Shown here: one piece after another, positions 61,979 to 64,000 of the stretch
How positions within the stretch are numbered: the first letter of the stretch is position 1
How the letters are laid out: each line of letters begins with the position of its first letter
Source of the DNA: Salipiger abyssi
GTDB lineage: Bacteria > Pseudomonadota > Alphaproteobacteria > Rhodobacterales > Rhodobacteraceae
Direction of reading: 5' to 3'
Length of the DNA stretch: 64,000 nucleotides
Assembly: GCF_001975705.1 (NCBI RefSeq)
Contig: NZ_CP015093.1
Span: forward strand, 4,162,501 to 4,226,500
Notes under the pieces: generated by a model
The model's database searches: none
What the model was told of the DNA's origin: nothing
The model's input: only the letters and a program-made list of their open reading frames with translations
Made by a program: the position numbers and the translations under genes

Positions 61979-62190
61979 AGCCATATCCTCCTTTGAGCAA
62001 CATGGGTACAGACATCGGGAGCACCGCAGGAGCGATGTCCCGCTTTATGGCCGATCCCCATCTGGGCGATCTGCATAAAGTGATTTGGAACAGCACCTTA
62101 CGGTTTCAAGAGGATGCTCGGAAACTTTTTTCTACGAACAGCTCTCCTATATTTCTCTTGCTTCCTTGTAGCATTCGAAAGGAGGAGATC

Positions 62191-62415
62191 ATGACCGAAA
62201 ACGACGTGAAAAGCATCCTGGGTCCCGGCACGGACCCCACGCTTCTGTCTGATATTCTGCGCACCGGCGCCGACGCCTCCGAACTTGCCTGTGCCAAGGC
62301 CTGGGTCGAGGCGGACGAGGCGCAGGTCGATGCCCATAGCCCCTTCCCATCGGGCCGGGTCGCCCGGCTGGTCGAATTGCTCGAAGCCGATCAGGAAGAA
62401 GATGATCTGCAGTAG
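62191..62415 (+). CDS. acidic 74-residue protein of unknown function
   Basis: Start ATG 62191 with a strong SD (AAAGGAGGAGAT). The product is strongly acidic (about 18 Asp/Glu, few basic residues): GADASELACAKAWVEADEAQ and LVELLEADQEEDDLQ at the end. It is predicted to be mostly helical, with no membrane segment. It is divergent from hsp20 across 212 bases that probably hold heat-responsive promoters for both, and convergent with the glycosidase gene. I do not recognise a family. Confidence 0.7.
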   Translation: MTENDVKSILGPGTDPTLLSDILRTGADASELACAKAWVEADEAQVDAHSPFPSGRVARLVELLEADQEEDDLQ

Positions 62416-62457
62416 CAGAAATCGGGCTGGCGCAGACGATGGCGCCAGCCCGTCCCT

Positions 62458-64000
62458 TCAGGTGGTCACAATAACCCGAACCGGTCCGTCGCGACGCAGA
62501 ACATCGGCAACCACGTGGGTGCCAGACCGGCGCAGAGCCACATCGACGGATCCACCATCAAGGCGGAGATTGCGCAGCACGACCTCTCCCAGAAACTCCG
62601 GAAGGATCGGTTGCTCGAAGATCACCTGCCGCGCCTCGGCGTCGAAGCGCAGCCCGAGACAGGCCTGAAGCAGCAAAAGCGGCGCTCCCGCCGCCCAGGC
62701 CTGCGGCGTACAGGCCACCGGATAGAAGGTGGGGCCTTGCGTCTCGCGGCGCGGGAAGCCGCAGAACAACTCCGGCAACCGTCGCAGGTCGATATAGGTG
62801 GCCGCAGAGAAGATGCCCTCGAAAATCCGTGCGGCCTCTTCACGGAACCCGTAGCGCGCCAACCCCGCCCCGATCAGCGCATTGTCATGGGGCCAGACCG
62901 ACCCGTTGTGATAGCTCATCGGATTGTACCGTGCCTGACCCGCGGCAATGGTCCGCACTCCCCATCCGCAGAAAGACGACGGCCCCATCAGGGCTCGAAC
63001 GACCGTTTCGGCGCGCTCCTCCGGGACGATTCCCGTCCAGAGCAGATGGCCCGCGTTCGAACTGCGTACTCGGCAGGGCCGTTTGTCACCATCGAGGGCG
63101 AGCACATAGGTTCCAAGCTCATCGTCCCAGAACGCCGCGTCAAAACGGGACTTCAATTCCGAGGCCTTTTGCGCCTGTTCCTCCGCGATCCCGTCATGAC
63201 CGAGTTCCCGTGCGATCTCGGACGCAGCCAGCCGGGCAGCATAGACGTAGCCCTGTACCTCGCATAGCGCGATCGGCCCCTTGGCCAGCGTCCCATCGGC
63301 GTGAAACACCGCATCATGACTGTCCTTCCACCCCTGGTTGGCGAGCCCCTTGTCGCTGCGCCTCCCGTATTCCACGAAACCGTCGCCGTCCCGATCGCCA
63401 TAGGTCTCGATCCAGTCGAGCGCCGCACAGACATGCGGCCAGAGTGTTTCCAGCACCACCCGATTGCCGGTGCGTTCGAAATACGCCCCGGCGAGCATCA
63501 CGAACAGCGGTGTCGAATCCACGCTGCCGTAATAGCGCCGGAACGGAACTTCGCCGGTTTCCGCCATTTCGCCATAACGCACTTCATGAAGGATCTTGCC
63601 TGGCTCGGCATCGGTATCCGGATCGAATTCCGTCGCCTGGTTGGCCGCAAGATGCAGTAAAACGCCCCGCGCGACCGCCGGGTCGAGCCAGAGCATTTCC
63701 CAGGCGGTGATCAGAGCATCGCGCCCGAACACGGTGCTGAACCAGGGCACGCCCGCATAGGGATAGGGCCCCTCCTCCGTATCGGTCATGAGCATGTAGA
63801 GGTCCGAGACCGAACGGCGCATGGTCTCGTTGAATATCTCGTTGGAGCTTTGCACCGTGGCTGCGCGGGAAGAAGAACGTCTGAGTGCGCGGCGCGCGTC
63901 CCGCAACGAGCGGAAAAACAGGCGCGACGGAGGATCCTCAGCCCCATTCACGTCGCAGCCGATCTCGATAAAGAGCGAACGCGTTTCGCCGGGGGCGAGG
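62458..64000 (-). CDS. glycogen-debranching/amylo-alpha-1,6-glucosidase-like protein, 5' end outside window
   Basis: At least 514 residues of a larger protein; the frame is open through the right edge. The visible part is an (alpha/alpha)6 glycosidase domain with PWFSTVFGRDALITAWEMLW, NQGWKDSHDAVFHADGTLAK, YNPMSYHNGSVWPHDNALIG and CTPQAWAAGAPLLLLQACLG, all typical of GDE-C-like proteins. The upstream residues (LAPGETRSLFIEIGCDVNG) belong to the glycogen-debranching N-terminal beta domain. The substrate is probably an alpha-glucan or trehalose-type storage compound; that is inference. Whether it is island cargo is unclear. Confidence 0.85.
   Translation of the reverse strand, partial: LAPGETRSLFIEIGCDVNGAEDPPSRLFFRSLRDARRALRRSSSRAATVQSSNEIFNETMRRSVSDLYMLMTDTEEGPYPYAGVPWFSTVFGRDALITAWEMLWLDPAVARGVLLHLAANQATEFDPDTDAEPGKILHEVRYGEMAETGEVPFRRYYGSVDSTPLFVMLAGAYFERTGNRVVLETLWPHVCAALDWIETYGDRDGDGFVEYGRRSDKGLANQGWKDSHDAVFHADGTLAKGPIALCEVQGYVYAARLAASEIARELGHDGIAEEQAQKASELKSRFDAAFWDDELGTYVLALDGDKRPCRVRSSNAGHLLWTGIVPEERAETVVRALMGPSSFCGWGVRTIAAGQARYNPMSYHNGSVWPHDNALIGAGLARYGFREEAARIFEGIFSAATYIDLRRLPELFCGFPRRETQGPTFYPVACTPQAWAAGAPLLLLQACLGLRFDAEARQVIFEQPILPEFLGEVVLRNLRLDGGSVDVALRRSGTHVVADVLRRDGPVRVIVTT

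Larger units (their letters stand above)
58412..64000. mobile_element. probable genomic island next to dusA, right end outside window
   Basis: A tyrosine recombinase directly abuts the 5' end of dusA, a known integration target, and is followed by lower-GC noncoding sequence and a set of stress genes unrelated to the housekeeping genes to the left. No direct repeat of the dusA 5' region was found up to 64000, so the far attachment site, if any, is outside. The left boundary is put at the dusA start; how far the GH gene belongs to the island is unknown. Confidence 0.55.

Noticed and set aside
58330..64000. Search for a second dusA 5' fragment marking the island's other end
   Set aside because: No copy of the DusA N-terminal coding region (for example APMMDWTDR) was seen between 59600 and 64000; the boundary is probably outside the window.
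1..64000. CRISPR arrays, insertion sequences with transposases, rRNA operons
   Set aside because: No regularly spaced repeat units, no transposase reading frame and no rRNA sequence were found on either strand.

Overview
The window is a GC-rich, densely packed chromosomal stretch from an alphaproteobacterium of the Rhodobacteraceae/Roseobacteraceae (marine Roseobacter type). This rests on gene content and order: aroA-cmk-rpsA-ihfB-lapA-trpF, waaA-lpxK, a sarcosine oxidase soxBDAG locus, dapB next to rbfA, and proteins of the DUF1674, DUF4170 and DUF1289 families. The genus cannot be fixed from this sequence alone. No rRNA, CRISPR array or replication origin was seen; there is one intact tRNA, tRNA-Val(GAC).

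Left part (1-24 kb): a partial pntA; a membrane methyltransferase-like gene; a metallo-beta-lactamase-fold protein divergent from kynureninase; a pair of secreted M16 peptidases, one active and one lacking its motif; a RecA/DnaB-fold ATPase; an rsmB-heparinase-purH run; dapB, rbfA and a phosphodiester glycosidase-like protein; pmbA with an overlapping inositol-phosphatase-family gene; and a waaA-lpxK lipid A/KDO unit bracketed by two copies of a twin-palindrome repeat. Then come an N-formylglutamate amidohydrolase-like gene, tRNA-Val, rpmJ and a transglutaminase.

Middle part (22-48 kb): the minus-strand aroA-cmk-rpsA-ihfB-lapA-trpF housekeeping cluster, trmB, a sirtuin deacylase, a small copper-handling pair (DUF2946-like plus PCu(A)C chaperone), rpmB, meaB, hrpB, gnd, argD-argF, an orphan hybrid histidine kinase, truA, a Nudix gene with a PiT phosphate transporter, and superoxide dismutase. 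Three families of short dispersed repeats lie between these genes.

Right part (48-64 kb): the tetrameric sarcosine oxidase genes, with soxB separated from soxDAG by about 1.7 kb holding three unrelated small genes, then ccmI-ruvX-DUF1289. dusA follows, abutted at its 5' end by a tyrosine recombinase and a block of GGACCAAAT repeats. dusA is an established integration target, so 58.4-64 kb is read as one end of a genomic island whose far end lies outside the window. Its cargo is stress-related: an apparent operon hsp20 / NDUFS4-like fusion protein / RNA polymerase omega-like small protein / SPW membrane protein, a divergent acidic 74-residue protein, and a glycogen-debranching-type glycosidase cut by the window edge. 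The omega-like and NDUFS4-like genes in one operon with a small heat-shock protein are the most unusual content.
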